Shown here piece by piece: positions 48,136-56,466 of a stretch of DNA of 64,000 nt. Below the pieces are notes generated by a model, which was given only the letters and a program-made list of their open reading frames with translations, had not been told where the DNA came from and did no database searches. This DNA comes from Pseudomonas sp. LD120 (GTDB taxonomy: Bacteria > Pseudomonadota > Gammaproteobacteria > Pseudomonadales > Pseudomonadaceae), in NCBI RefSeq assembly GCF_009861525.1, contig NZ_WVHL01000003.1, positions 1,302,001 to 1,366,000 of the forward strand. Reading direction: 5' to 3'. Position 1 is the first letter of the stretch; the number at the start of each line of letters is the position of its first letter. A program made the translations under genes and the position numbers.

Positions 48136-49110
48136 ATGTGTGGGATCGATAACGACAACAACCACCCCAATACCCAGCAGCTTCTTGAGGGCCTGCCGAA
48201 GAACTGGGGCAAATGGGGCCCGGACGACGAGGTTGGCGCCCTCAACTATCTGCAACAGGCCGAGGTGCTGCGCGGTGTCGCCGCGGTGCGCCAGGGCAAG
48301 ACCTTCACCCTGCAGGTGCAGATCGGCCACCCCGGCGGCGACCCGATGTGGCCGGCGCGCAACCCTTCGATGCGCTTCAACACCCTGGACCGCAGCCACT
48401 ATCAGGCCGGCAAGCAGCCGTCGATGACCGGCGGCGCCGAGTACTGCGACGACGTGATCTTCATGCAGTTGCAGGGCTCGACCCAGTACGACGCCCTGGG
48501 CCACGCCTGGTACGACAACCAGCTGTGGAACGGCTACGACGCCAGCAGCACCGTCGGCGGCATGGCCAAGGCCAGCGTGCTGCCGATTGCCGAACGCGGC
48601 GTGGTGGGCCGCGCGGTGCTGATCGACATGGCCCGGCACCGCGGCAAGAAGTACCTGGGCCGCGGCGAGACCTTCAATCACCTGGACCTGCTGGCCGCCG
48701 CCAAGGCCCAGGGCGTGGCCATCGAGAAACGCGACATCCTGATCATCCGCACCGGTTCCATGGGCGCCTTCTACGAGTACGGCAAGACCGAGTTCTTCAA
48801 GGACCTGGTAGAGCCGGGGCTGACCTACAGCCGCGAACTGGTGGACTGGTTCAACCAGATGGAAATCCCCAATCTGGTGACCGACACCATCGCCAACGAA
48901 GTGATCACCGACCCGGTATCCGGGGTGCAGATCCCGCTGCACTGCGCGCTGATGCGCAACCTGGGGATCGCCTTCACCGAGATCGTGCTGCTCGAAGACC
49001 TGGCCGAGGATTGCGCCGCCGACGGTCAGTGGACCTTCCTCTACACCGCCGCGCCGTTGAAGATCGTCGGCGGCAGCGGGGCACCGGTGAACCCCATCGT
49101 CATCAAGTAA
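48136..49110 (+). CDS. Cyclase family protein (kynurenine formamidase-like fold)
   Basis: A 324-residue protein of the putative cyclase family (PF04199-like): WGPDDEVGALNYLQQAEVLR near the N-terminus, then the metal-site stretch GSTQYDALGHAWY, RGVVGRAVLIDMARHRG, and PLHCALMRNLGIAFTEIVLL with DLAEDCAADGQW. Members open lactam or formamide bonds with a divalent metal. It appears to belong to the same catabolic group as the neighbouring dehydrogenase genes. The start at 48136 (MCGIDNDNNHPN) is preceded by CAATGGAGTGCAG; an ATG at 48097 adds 13 residues. Confidence 0.82.
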   Translation: MCGIDNDNNHPNTQQLLEGLPKNWGKWGPDDEVGALNYLQQAEVLRGVAAVRQGKTFTLQVQIGHPGGDPMWPARNPSMRFNTLDRSHYQAGKQPSMTGGAEYCDDVIFMQLQGSTQYDALGHAWYDNQLWNGYDASSTVGGMAKASVLPIAERGVVGRAVLIDMARHRGKKYLGRGETFNHLDLLAAAKAQGVAIEKRDILIIRTGSMGAFYEYGKTEFFKDLVEPGLTYSRELVDWFNQMEIPNLVTDTIANEVITDPVSGVQIPLHCALMRNLGIAFTEIVLLEDLAEDCAADGQWTFLYTAAPLKIVGGSGAPVNPIVIK

Positions 49111-49191
49111 CCGGCGCTTGCTGGTGGAGAGGCGGGCGCAGGGTTTATCCTGCGCCCCCTCACCAAGACCGATAGGGATCATCGACCGATC

Positions 49192-49704
49192 ATGCATGAC
49201 GATTCGCACTCGCCGGACTGCAGCTGCTGCCTGGATCACGCCAATGCCCATCAGGGCGTACTCGATACCCTGGGGTTGATGGCCGACCACCCCGAGGCCA
49301 GCGAGGACGACATCGTCCAACTGCTGCAGGCGCGTGGCTACTCGGCCATCGCCGCTGAAAAACTCAACGCCTTCGTGCCATCGGCCCTGGCCTGGATCGT
49401 GCTCAAGCGCCTGGGGGTGAAACACCTGCCCAACCACTTCATCGCCCTGGATGAGAAGGGTGAGGAGGTCCGGGTTCCGGTGGCCGGCCAGCACTACTTC
49501 ACCGCCGCGCTGACCCTGGCATACAACACCTTCGAAAACGGCTGGAGCGAGGTGCTGCCGCGCAAGACCTACGAAATGGTGGCTGGCCGCAGCGCCGAAA
49601 TGGCCATGGCCAACGAGGCGCTGTATGCCGGGGAGTCCCTGCAGGGGGCCACCCTGGAGCCTGTGCAACTGCTGCGTCTGGATGCCAGGGCGGCGCTTGA
49701 GTAA
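49192..49704 (+). CDS. Hypothetical protein, first of two tandem paralogues
   Basis: A 170-residue soluble protein with a cysteine-rich N-terminus (DCSCCLDH), then a region ASEDDIVQLLQARGYSAIAA, KLNAFVPSALAWIVLKRLGV, a strand-rich part VPVAGQHYFTAALTLAYNTF and an acidic C-terminus. I do not recognise the family. It is about 60 percent identical by eye to the next gene, including an ARGYSAI and AEKLNAFVPSAL core. Cys pairs near the N-terminus could bind metal in both. Confidence 0.7.
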   Translation: MHDDSHSPDCSCCLDHANAHQGVLDTLGLMADHPEASEDDIVQLLQARGYSAIAAEKLNAFVPSALAWIVLKRLGVKHLPNHFIALDEKGEEVRVPVAGQHYFTAALTLAYNTFENGWSEVLPRKTYEMVAGRSAEMAMANEALYAGESLQGATLEPVQLLRLDARAALE

Positions 49705-49785
49705 GCGCCCGGACACTGGCGGGCCGCAGGCCATGGGGTTACCCTGCGGCTCATTTTTTGAGACCGATATGGACCTTCGCCTCCC

Positions 49786-50316
49786 GTGACCGATACCTGC
49801 CCGCCCAACTGCGCGCACTGCGCCGAAAACCCCGACCACCAGAGCGCCCATCAGGCCGTGGTCGAAGCCCTGCAAGTGATGGGCGCCCACCCCAAGGCCA
49901 GCGAAGACCAGATCGTGCAGATGCTCCAGGCCCGTGGCTACTCGGCCATCGTCGCCGAGAAGCTCAACGCCTTCGTGCCCTCGGCCCTGAGTTGGCCGCT
50001 GCTCAAGCGCCTGGGGGTGGAGACCTTCGTCGGTCACTTCATCGCCTACGACGACAATGACCAGGAGGTTAAGATCCCGGTTTCCAGCCAGCACTATTTC
50101 ACCGCCGCCTTGATGCTGGCCTACAACACGCTCGAAGACGGCTGGAGCGAGGAGTTGCCGCACAGCACCTTTGTCAGCGTGACGCAACACAGCGCCGAGA
50201 TGAACGCGGCGAATAAGGTGCTGAACCAGGGCGGTAGCCTGGAGGGTGGGACGATCGGGCCCTTGAAGTTGCTGCGGCTGAGCGCCAGCGAGGTGCTGGG
50301 GCAAGCGTCTAGCTGA
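49786..50316 (+). CDS. Hypothetical protein, second of two tandem paralogues
   Basis: A 176-residue protein from a GTG start at 49786 with a CPPNCAHC cysteine cluster at the N-terminus, matching the preceding paralogue nearly throughout (ASEDQIVQMLQARGYSAIVA, AEKLNAFVPSALSW, VSSQHYFTAALMLAYNTLED). Intergenic leaders are also alike (GGTTTATCCTGCGC against GGTTACCCTGCGG, then ACCGATA). Its end overlaps the convergent PAS-LuxR gene by 8 bases. Function unknown. Confidence 0.68.
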   Translation: MTDTCPPNCAHCAENPDHQSAHQAVVEALQVMGAHPKASEDQIVQMLQARGYSAIVAEKLNAFVPSALSWPLLKRLGVETFVGHFIAYDDNDQEVKIPVSSQHYFTAALMLAYNTLEDGWSEELPHSTFVSVTQHSAEMNAANKVLNQGGSLEGGTIGPLKLLRLSASEVLGQASS

Positions 50317-50881
50317 TGTAGATGATCTTCGACACCAGCTCGGCGCTGTTCTTGGCCTGCAGCTTCTTCATCAGCCGGGCGCGGTGCACCTCCACCGTGC
50401 GGTGGGAGATCGCCAGCTTGCGCGCCACTTCCTTGCAGGTCAGGCCGTTGACGATGTGCAGCGAGATCTCGCGCTCGCGTGGGGTCAGGCGCACGGTTGG
50501 CGCCAACGGCCGGTCCAGGCGTTCGAAGTGCCAGATCATCAGCCCGAACGGGTCGTCCGGGGTCAGGGAAAAACCGTGGGCCCGGGCCCAGAACACTTCG
50601 CCATTGCGGTGCTGCATAAAGCGTTCGTCGGTATAGGACCCGCCCTGGCCGTTGCGCAGCCAGTGTTCGCTGCGCTCGCCAATGCTCTGGTAGTCGGCCT
50701 GGGACGGGTACAGCAACAGGGTCAGGTGATCGAGCAGTTGTTCGCGCTCATAGCCGAACAGGCGCAGGAAGGCCTGGTTGCAATCGAGCATGCGCCGATG
50801 CCCAGTGATCAACTGCGGTGCGGGGGAAACCTGGAAGGCCAGGCGCTCTAGGTCCTGGAGCTGCTGGGCATATACGGTCAT
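50309..50881 (-). CDS. PAS domain LuxR-type transcriptional regulator
   Basis: A 190-residue protein: an N-terminal PAS-like sensor (APQLITGHRRMLDCNQAFLR, FGYEREQLLDHLTLLLYPSQ, GGSYTDERFMQHRNGEVFWA) and a C-terminal LuxR/GerE helix-turn-helix at about 125-185 (LTPREREISLHIVNGLTCKE, ISHRTVEVHRARLMKKL). There is no receiver domain. It lies divergently from the thiolase operon, with a palindrome between, and is its likely activator. The start at 50881 (MTVYAQQLQDLERL) fits the PAS beginning; an ATG at 50932 adds 17 residues. Confidence 0.86.
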   Translation of the reverse strand: MTVYAQQLQDLERLAFQVSPAPQLITGHRRMLDCNQAFLRLFGYEREQLLDHLTLLLYPSQADYQSIGERSEHWLRNGQGGSYTDERFMQHRNGEVFWARAHGFSLTPDDPFGLMIWHFERLDRPLAPTVRLTPREREISLHIVNGLTCKEVARKLAISHRTVEVHRARLMKKLQAKNSAELVSKIIYIS

Positions 50882-50945
50882 GGGGCATCCTGCCTCGTGG
50901 AAGTCGTTGCGCCGCTCTGGCGCGGGGGGCACTACTTACTGGTGT

Positions 50946-50967
50946 ACGTAGTTGCCCCAACTAGCGT
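50946..50967. promoter_or_regulatory. Palindrome TAGTTG-CCC-CAACTA between the PAS-LuxR gene and the thiolase gene
   Basis: TAGTTG (50949-50954) and CAACTA (50958-50963) are perfect inverted repeats with CCC between; flanking ACG and GCGT extend the symmetry. It lies about 65 bases from the regulator start and 60 from the thiolase start, a place suited to control both. Binding by the neighbouring LuxR-type protein is an inference. Confidence 0.55.
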
Positions 50968-51026
50968 CTGATTGTGGCGCTCGCCATTGTATGGAACGTC
51001 CGCTTCAAGCACAGAAGAAAATCACC

Positions 51027-52205
51027 ATGAATCATGCTTCCGTATCCATTGTCGCTGCCGCCCACACATCGTTCGGTCGCCTCCAGGGGCTGACCCTGGA
51101 GGACCTGATTGTCCAGGTCACCCGCGAGGCCCTGGCCGATGCCGCAATCGATGCCGCCGAGATCGACGCCCTGTTCCTCGGACACTTCAACTCAGGCCTG
51201 GTGCCGGACGGTTTTCCGGCCTCGCTGATGCTCCAGGCCGACCCGCAATTGCGCTTCAAACCGGCCACCCGCTGCGAGAACGCCTGCGCCTCGGGCTCGG
51301 CGGCGATTCAGGCCGGGGTCAACGCGATCCGCAGCGGCGCCGCTGAACTGGTGCTGGTGGTGGGGGCGGAAAAGATGACCGGCAACTCCACCGCCGAGGT
51401 CACCCAAGCCCTGGCCGGAGCCGGTTACCAGAATGATCCACAGGAGGCCGGCCTGAGCTTTGCGCAGCTGTTTGCCCGGGTCGCGCAGCAGTACACCGAG
51501 CGCTACCACAGCCCGCTGGCCTCGATGGCGGCGATTGCGGTGAAGAACCACGCCAATGCCATGGCCAACCCCCTGGCGCAGATGCATCGGCCGATGGACT
51601 TCGAGCATTGCAACCAGGTGTCCCAGAGCAATCCGCTGATTGCGCCGTCGCTGCGCCTCACCGACTGCTCGCTGATCAGTGATGGCGCGGCGGCCATTGT
51701 CCTGGCGTCACCGCAGCGCGCCCGCTCGTTCCGGCGCGAAGTGGCGATCCGCTCCCTGAGCCAGGTTAATGACCTGCTGCCGATGGCCAGTCGCGACATC
51801 CTCGCCTTCGACGGCCCGCAGCGGGCCATCCACGGCGCCTTGCGCGAGGCCGGGGTGAGCCTGGGGGACATGAACTTCGCCGAGGTCCATGACTGCTTCA
51901 CCATCGCCGAGCTGTTGATCTATGAGGCCATGGGCCTGGCGCCCAAGGGCGAAGGCCATCGGGCGCTGGATGAGGGCATCGTGCGCCAGGGCGGTCGTTT
52001 GCCGGTCAACCTGTCCGGTGGACTCAAGGCCAAGGGCCACCCGGTGGGTGCCACCGGGGTCTCGATGCATGCCCTGGGCTTTCGCCAATTGATCGGCGAG
52101 CCCATTGGCCTGGGCGTGCCCCGTGCCGAGTTCGGCTTGCTGTTCAACATGGGCGGGATGGCGGTGGCCAACTACGCCTCGGTCCTGCAAGCGGTCAGGG
52201 CCTGA
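51027..52205 (+). CDS. Thiolase (acetyl-CoA acyltransferase, SCP-x-like branch)
   Basis: A 392-residue thiolase: nucleophilic Cys87 in CENACASGSAA, the EVHDCFTIAE motif and the GLKAKGHPVGATG histidine/glycine loop. The sequence lines up with the SCP-x/acyl-CoA acetyltransferase group that has NxDCFT-type motifs and not with FadA. It cleaves or joins acyl-CoA thioesters. The start at 51027 follows AGAAGAAAATCACC; the ATG at 50994 has no support. It is followed 2 bases after its stop by an acyl-CoA ligase, so the pair probably activates and processes an unknown carboxylic acid. Confidence 0.86.
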   Translation: MNHASVSIVAAAHTSFGRLQGLTLEDLIVQVTREALADAAIDAAEIDALFLGHFNSGLVPDGFPASLMLQADPQLRFKPATRCENACASGSAAIQAGVNAIRSGAAELVLVVGAEKMTGNSTAEVTQALAGAGYQNDPQEAGLSFAQLFARVAQQYTERYHSPLASMAAIAVKNHANAMANPLAQMHRPMDFEHCNQVSQSNPLIAPSLRLTDCSLISDGAAAIVLASPQRARSFRREVAIRSLSQVNDLLPMASRDILAFDGPQRAIHGALREAGVSLGDMNFAEVHDCFTIAELLIYEAMGLAPKGEGHRALDEGIVRQGGRLPVNLSGGLKAKGHPVGATGVSMHALGFRQLIGEPIGLGVPRAEFGLLFNMGGMAVANYASVLQAVRA

Positions 52206-52207
52206 GC

Positions 52208-53749
52208 ATGAACATCGCCCATTGGCTGCTGGATGCGGCCCAACGCTGGCCCCAGCGTCCAGCGCTGTTCGCGGGCTGCCGCCAGGTGGCCGACTATCAG
52301 GACTTCGCAACCCGGGCCCGGGCTCGGGCCCTGCAGTTGCGCCACGGCCATGGCATCGCTCCGGGGGAGCGGGTGGCGTTGCTGATGAAGAACAGTTGCG
52401 ACTACCTGGAACTGCTCTACGCCATCTGGTGGAGCGGGGCGGTGGCGGTGCCGGTCAACAGCAAGCTGCATCCGCGGGAGGCGGCCTGGATCGTCGGCAA
52501 TGCCGGGGCCAGGTTGATCTTCACCGACGGCGGCCGGACCTTCGAGCTGCCGGACTTGCCCGCCGATTGCCTCGAGGTGCCCGGCGACGTCATGCCGGTG
52601 CCGGCTGGCGCCCCGGACGGCGAACTGCGCGAGCCTTGGTCGTGCGCCGACGACGAGCTGGCCTGGCTGTTCTACACCTCGGGCACCACCGGTCGTTCCA
52701 AGGGGGTGATGCTGTCCCACGGCAACTTGATCGCCATGTCGCTGTGTTACCCGCTGGATGTCGATCCGGTGCAGGCCACTGATGCGCTGGTCTATGCCGC
52801 GCCGATGTCTCACGGCGCCGGGCTGTACAACTTCATTCACGTGCGCTGTGGTGCCCGGCATGTGGTGCCGGAGTCCCAGGGGTTCGATGCGCCAGAGCTG
52901 TTCGGGCTGGCGCAGGAACTGGGGCAGGTCAGCCTGTTTGCCGCGCCGACCATGGTCAAGCGCATGGTCGAGCAGGCCCGGCAGCAAGGCTATGACGGCA
53001 CGGGCATCAAGACCATCGTCTACGGCGGGGCACCGATGTACCAGGCGGACCTGGCCCAGGCCCTGGACACCTTCGGCCCGCGGCTGGTGCAGATCTACGG
53101 CCAGGGCGAGTGCCCGATGAGCATCAGCGCGCTGTCCCGGGAGCTGATTGCCGAGCGCCAGCACCCGGACTGGCCGGCTATCGCGGCGTCAGTCGGGCGT
53201 CCGCAGGCCTGTGTCGAGGTGCGCATCCTCGATGCCCAGGGTCAGCCGCTGCCGGCCGGCGAGCCCGGGGAAATCGCCGTGCGCGGCGCCCCGGTGATGC
53301 ACGGCTACTGGGACAACCCGGCCGCCACCCGGGCGACCCTGGTGGACGGCTGGTTGCTCACCGGCGATATCGGTTTTCTCGACCACCGCGGTTTGCTGAC
53401 CCTGACCGACCGCTCCAAGGATGTGATCATTTCCGGTGGCAGCAACATCTACCCGCGGGAAGTGGAGGAGGTGCTGATGCAGCATCCCGGGGTGTTCGAG
53501 GTGTGCGTGGTGGGTGAGGCGGATGCCGAATGGGGCGAGTCGGTGGTGGCCTTCGTGGTTGCGCGCCGCCCCCACAGCCTCGACCCGCAGGCGCTCAACC
53601 AGTGGTTCGTGACGCGCATGGCGTCGTTCAAGAAACCGCGCAAATACCTGTTTTGCGCCGAGCTGCCGAAGAACAGCTACGGCAAGATTCTCAAGACCCG
53701 CTTGCGTCAGTGGCTGCAGGACCCCACCGGGGCCATTGCCGACCGCTGA
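52208..53749 (+). CDS. AMP-dependent acyl-CoA ligase (long-chain fatty acid/aryl-CoA synthetase type)
   Basis: A 513-residue adenylate-forming enzyme. The P-loop FYTSGTTGRSKGVMLSH, the A5-region IYGQGECPMSISALS (in place of the common YGxTE), TGDIGFLDHRGLLTLTDRSK and the final lysine region KNSYGKILKTRLRQW are all present, so it should be active. It converts a carboxylic acid to its CoA ester. It starts 3 bases after the thiolase stop and is followed by an MHS-type transporter, so it may take up and activate an aromatic or medium-chain acid. Confidence 0.86.
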   Translation: MNIAHWLLDAAQRWPQRPALFAGCRQVADYQDFATRARARALQLRHGHGIAPGERVALLMKNSCDYLELLYAIWWSGAVAVPVNSKLHPREAAWIVGNAGARLIFTDGGRTFELPDLPADCLEVPGDVMPVPAGAPDGELREPWSCADDELAWLFYTSGTTGRSKGVMLSHGNLIAMSLCYPLDVDPVQATDALVYAAPMSHGAGLYNFIHVRCGARHVVPESQGFDAPELFGLAQELGQVSLFAAPTMVKRMVEQARQQGYDGTGIKTIVYGGAPMYQADLAQALDTFGPRLVQIYGQGECPMSISALSRELIAERQHPDWPAIAASVGRPQACVEVRILDAQGQPLPAGEPGEIAVRGAPVMHGYWDNPAATRATLVDGWLLTGDIGFLDHRGLLTLTDRSKDVIISGGSNIYPREVEEVLMQHPGVFEVCVVGEADAEWGESVVAFVVARRPHSLDPQALNQWFVTRMASFKKPRKYLFCAELPKNSYGKILKTRLRQWLQDPTGAIADR

Positions 53750-53792
53750 ACGCGCTTTCCCATGGACCGCAGTACGACAGGAGTCTCCCAAC

Positions 53793-55133
53793 ATGGACGT
53801 GTCCTCTTGCAACCCCCAGCGCCAGCGGCGCCGGGCCTTTATCGGCGCCACCTCCGGCCACTTGATCGAGTGGTACGACTACGGCGTCTACGGCTTTCTG
53901 GCGCTGTACATCGGCCAGGCGTTCTTCGTCTCCGATGACCCCACCAGCAGCCTGCTGGCGAGTTTCGCGGCCTTTGCCCTGAGCTTTTTCATCCGTCCCC
54001 TGGGCGGCCTGTTCTTCGGCCCGTTGGCGGACCGCATCGGCCGGCGCCAGACCCTGATCACGGTGCTGGTGCTGATGGCCGGCTCGACCTTCCTCCTCGG
54101 CCTGTTGCCGACCTACGCCAGCATCGGCATCGCCGCGCCGATTCTCCTGGTGCTGATCCGCTGTGTGCAGGGCTTCTCCGCCGGTGGCGAGATCGGCACC
54201 ATCACCAGCTTCATTGCCGAATACGCCGGCCCTGGGCGCCGCGGCTTTGCCACCTGCTGGTTGATGGTCACCGCGGTGCTCGGCCTGTTGCTGGGCGGCG
54301 CGGTGGCCAATGGCATGACCTGGGTCCTGGGCGCGGACCTGATGCAGGATTGGGGCTGGCGCGTTCCGTTCCTGCTCGCCGGTCCTTTGGGCTTCATTTC
54401 CCTGTACATCCGCCTGAAGCTGGAAGACAGCCCGGAGTTCCTTGCCCTGGCGCAGGCCGGGCAGACCTCCAAGGCACCGCTGCGCGAAGTCTGGCAGTGG
54501 AAGCGCTCGATTGCCCTGGTGTTTTTCATCATCACCTTGCACAGCTCGATCTTTTACCTGGTGCTGACCTTCGCCTCGACTTACATGTCCAACACCCTCA
54601 AGTTCGACAGTGGCACCACCTTGCTTTACGTGTTCGTCGCCAGCCTCTCGGCGGCGCTGGTCATGCCTCTGGGCGGCGCCTTCACCGATCGCTACGGACG
54701 CAAGCCGTTCCTGATGGTGATCGGCACCCTGGCTACCCTGGCCATGTACTGGTTCTTCAAGACCGCGCCCAACGCCACCCCGGCCACGCTGTTCTGGCCG
54801 TTGATGGCGGTGGCGATCCTGTTCGGGTTCTACGCGTCCTCGACCTACGCGCTGATGAGCGAACTGCTGCCGACCCGCATCCGCTCCACCGGGATTGCCG
54901 TGGCCTACAACATTCCGGTGGCGGTGTTCGGCGGCAGTGCACCGCTGATCTCCACCTGGCTGATCAAGCTCACCGGCGACATCACCTCGCCCTGGTATTT
55001 CTACGTGGCCACCGGGGTGGTGTCGTTAATTGCCCTGGTGGTGCTGCGCAAGGAGGACTTTGTCGCCTGCGCTCCTGGCTCGCACAACCAAGACAGCCTG
55101 GAACCCTCGTTGATGGTCAACCCGGCGCCCTGA
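53793..55133 (+). CDS. MHS-family MFS transporter (metabolite:H+ symporter)
   Basis: A 446-residue protein with twelve hydrophobic segments and the family signature: SGHLIEWYDYGVYGFLAL near the start, RPLGGLFFGPLADRIGRR, FSAGGEIGTITSFIAEYAGP, and GGAFTDRYGRKPFL in the second half. MHS transporters take up organic acids such as citrate, shikimate, ketoglutarate or aromatic acids. The start at 53793 (MDVSSCNPQR) has an ACAGGAG ribosome-binding site; an ATG at 53736 overlaps the ligase. It is the third gene of the thiolase-ligase operon. Confidence 0.85.
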   Translation: MDVSSCNPQRQRRRAFIGATSGHLIEWYDYGVYGFLALYIGQAFFVSDDPTSSLLASFAAFALSFFIRPLGGLFFGPLADRIGRRQTLITVLVLMAGSTFLLGLLPTYASIGIAAPILLVLIRCVQGFSAGGEIGTITSFIAEYAGPGRRGFATCWLMVTAVLGLLLGGAVANGMTWVLGADLMQDWGWRVPFLLAGPLGFISLYIRLKLEDSPEFLALAQAGQTSKAPLREVWQWKRSIALVFFIITLHSSIFYLVLTFASTYMSNTLKFDSGTTLLYVFVASLSAALVMPLGGAFTDRYGRKPFLMVIGTLATLAMYWFFKTAPNATPATLFWPLMAVAILFGFYASSTYALMSELLPTRIRSTGIAVAYNIPVAVFGGSAPLISTWLIKLTGDITSPWYFYVATGVVSLIALVVLRKEDFVACAPGSHNQDSLEPSLMVNPAP

Positions 55134-55166
55134 GCCTGCGGCCTGGGGGTTCAGCAGGTGGGGGAT

Positions 55167-56336
55167 TCAGAAGCCTTGGGGTTTCCAGCATGCCGCCGGT
55201 GGCGCGGCACCGGCACAGGTGCGGTTTTGGCCATACAGCGGTTTTGCCGGCTTGCGGGTTACCGCGCTGTTGCGGGTCCTGATGCAGGTGCGGGTATAGC
55301 GGTGCATCTGGTTCAGCGCTAGGTTGCGCAGCCCCTTGGGGCAGATCAACAGGGCCTCGCCGAAAGAGAAGAGTTGAAAGCCTTGAACTTCCAGGCGCCG
55401 CTCAGAGGTCAGGCGGGTGTTCCACATCAGTGGGTCCAGGTCATGCAGTTCGAGGTCATCGTGCAGCACGAATCGTTCGATTCCGTCCTGACGCACATCC
55501 AGGCTGCCGGCGGCCTTGTAGGTGATCTGGCTCATGGCTCCGGGCAGCACCAGAAGAAATGCTGCGGTCAGGAGCAGGGTGCACATCAGGGCATAGAAGA
55601 CCCGTTTGTAGGGACTACCGGCCTTGCAGTAGAAGAACACGATGGGCAGCAAGGAGAAGAGCAGCCCCAGGAAGTTCAACAAGGCCGGTAAGTGTGGCGA
55701 GTCATTGGACACTTCGTTGCTGTAGGCATTGATGATCAGCAGGCTGGTGAAGATCCCCGAGATCACCGTGCCCAGCAGGCAGAGTGTCAGGGGCACGAAC
55801 AGGCCACCCCAGGTGCCCCTGCCCGCAGCGGGGTGTTTCTCCAGACTGCTGTGGATCACGCGTTTGAACGCGGGGCGTGACATCACCAGCGCTGTCACCA
55901 GTACCACCACCGCCACCAGTATCAGCGACGCCAGTGCCTCACCCAGATGCACGTAGTAGCTGAGCACGATCAGGGCCAGGAAGCCTGCCAGGACCGGCAA
56001 GGTCAGCCATACCACCACATCGTTCATGTGTTCTGGAGTGTTGCGAAACACATCGTTTGCCAGCCCGAACAGCAGGGTGGTGACCGTCAGCAGCAGCAAG
56101 TAGATCAGCATGAGAAACAGCACCATGACCAGCCAGACCACCAGCGCCGATCTGGCATCGATGGAGGCCATGAACAGGTCGGTGCGGCCGATGGCCCGGG
56201 TGTACATGTACAGGCTGAACAGCCCCAGCGCGGCGGCGCTCAGGCCGATGACGGTGCCGATCTGGCTCCAGTAGTTGAGGACGCGTTTGAGGTTTTTCCT
56301 GAACACCTCTTCAAAGGTGGGTCCTGCGACTTGCAT
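55167..56336 (-). CDS. Multi-pass membrane protein of unknown function
   Basis: A 389-residue protein with about seven to eight hydrophobic helices (for example IGTVIGLSAAALGLFSLYMY, ALVVWLVMVLFLMLIYLLLL, WLTLPVLAGFLALIVLSYYV). The C-terminal 100 residues are polar with a FVLHDDLELHDLDPLMWNTR segment and two cysteine-containing stretches (LLICPKGLRNLAL and TCIRTRNSAVTRKPA). No family recognised. The start at 56336 (MQVAGPTFEEVFRKN) is chosen over an upstream frame to 56411. Confidence 0.65.
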   Translation of the reverse strand: MQVAGPTFEEVFRKNLKRVLNYWSQIGTVIGLSAAALGLFSLYMYTRAIGRTDLFMASIDARSALVVWLVMVLFLMLIYLLLLTVTTLLFGLANDVFRNTPEHMNDVVVWLTLPVLAGFLALIVLSYYVHLGEALASLILVAVVVLVTALVMSRPAFKRVIHSSLEKHPAAGRGTWGGLFVPLTLCLLGTVISGIFTSLLIINAYSNEVSNDSPHLPALLNFLGLLFSLLPIVFFYCKAGSPYKRVFYALMCTLLLTAAFLLVLPGAMSQITYKAAGSLDVRQDGIERFVLHDDLELHDLDPLMWNTRLTSERRLEVQGFQLFSFGEALLICPKGLRNLALNQMHRYTRTCIRTRNSAVTRKPAKPLYGQNRTCAGAAPPAACWKPQGF

Positions 56337-56466
56337 GTGGGCACTCCCTGGCAACGGCGATGGCGGCGGGAGTAGAACAAGACGAGGGGGGCTCTGTCGA
56401 TGCTTTTGCACGCAGGACCGGGCTCCGACAGGGCCGGTCCCTGGCCCAGTCTTTCAGGCTCGCGCC

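Noticed and set aside
47281..50304. Long minus-strand frame of about 1000 codons
   Set aside because: It is antisense to the SDR remnant, the cyclase and the tandem paralogues, with no recognisable domain and no ribosome-binding site.
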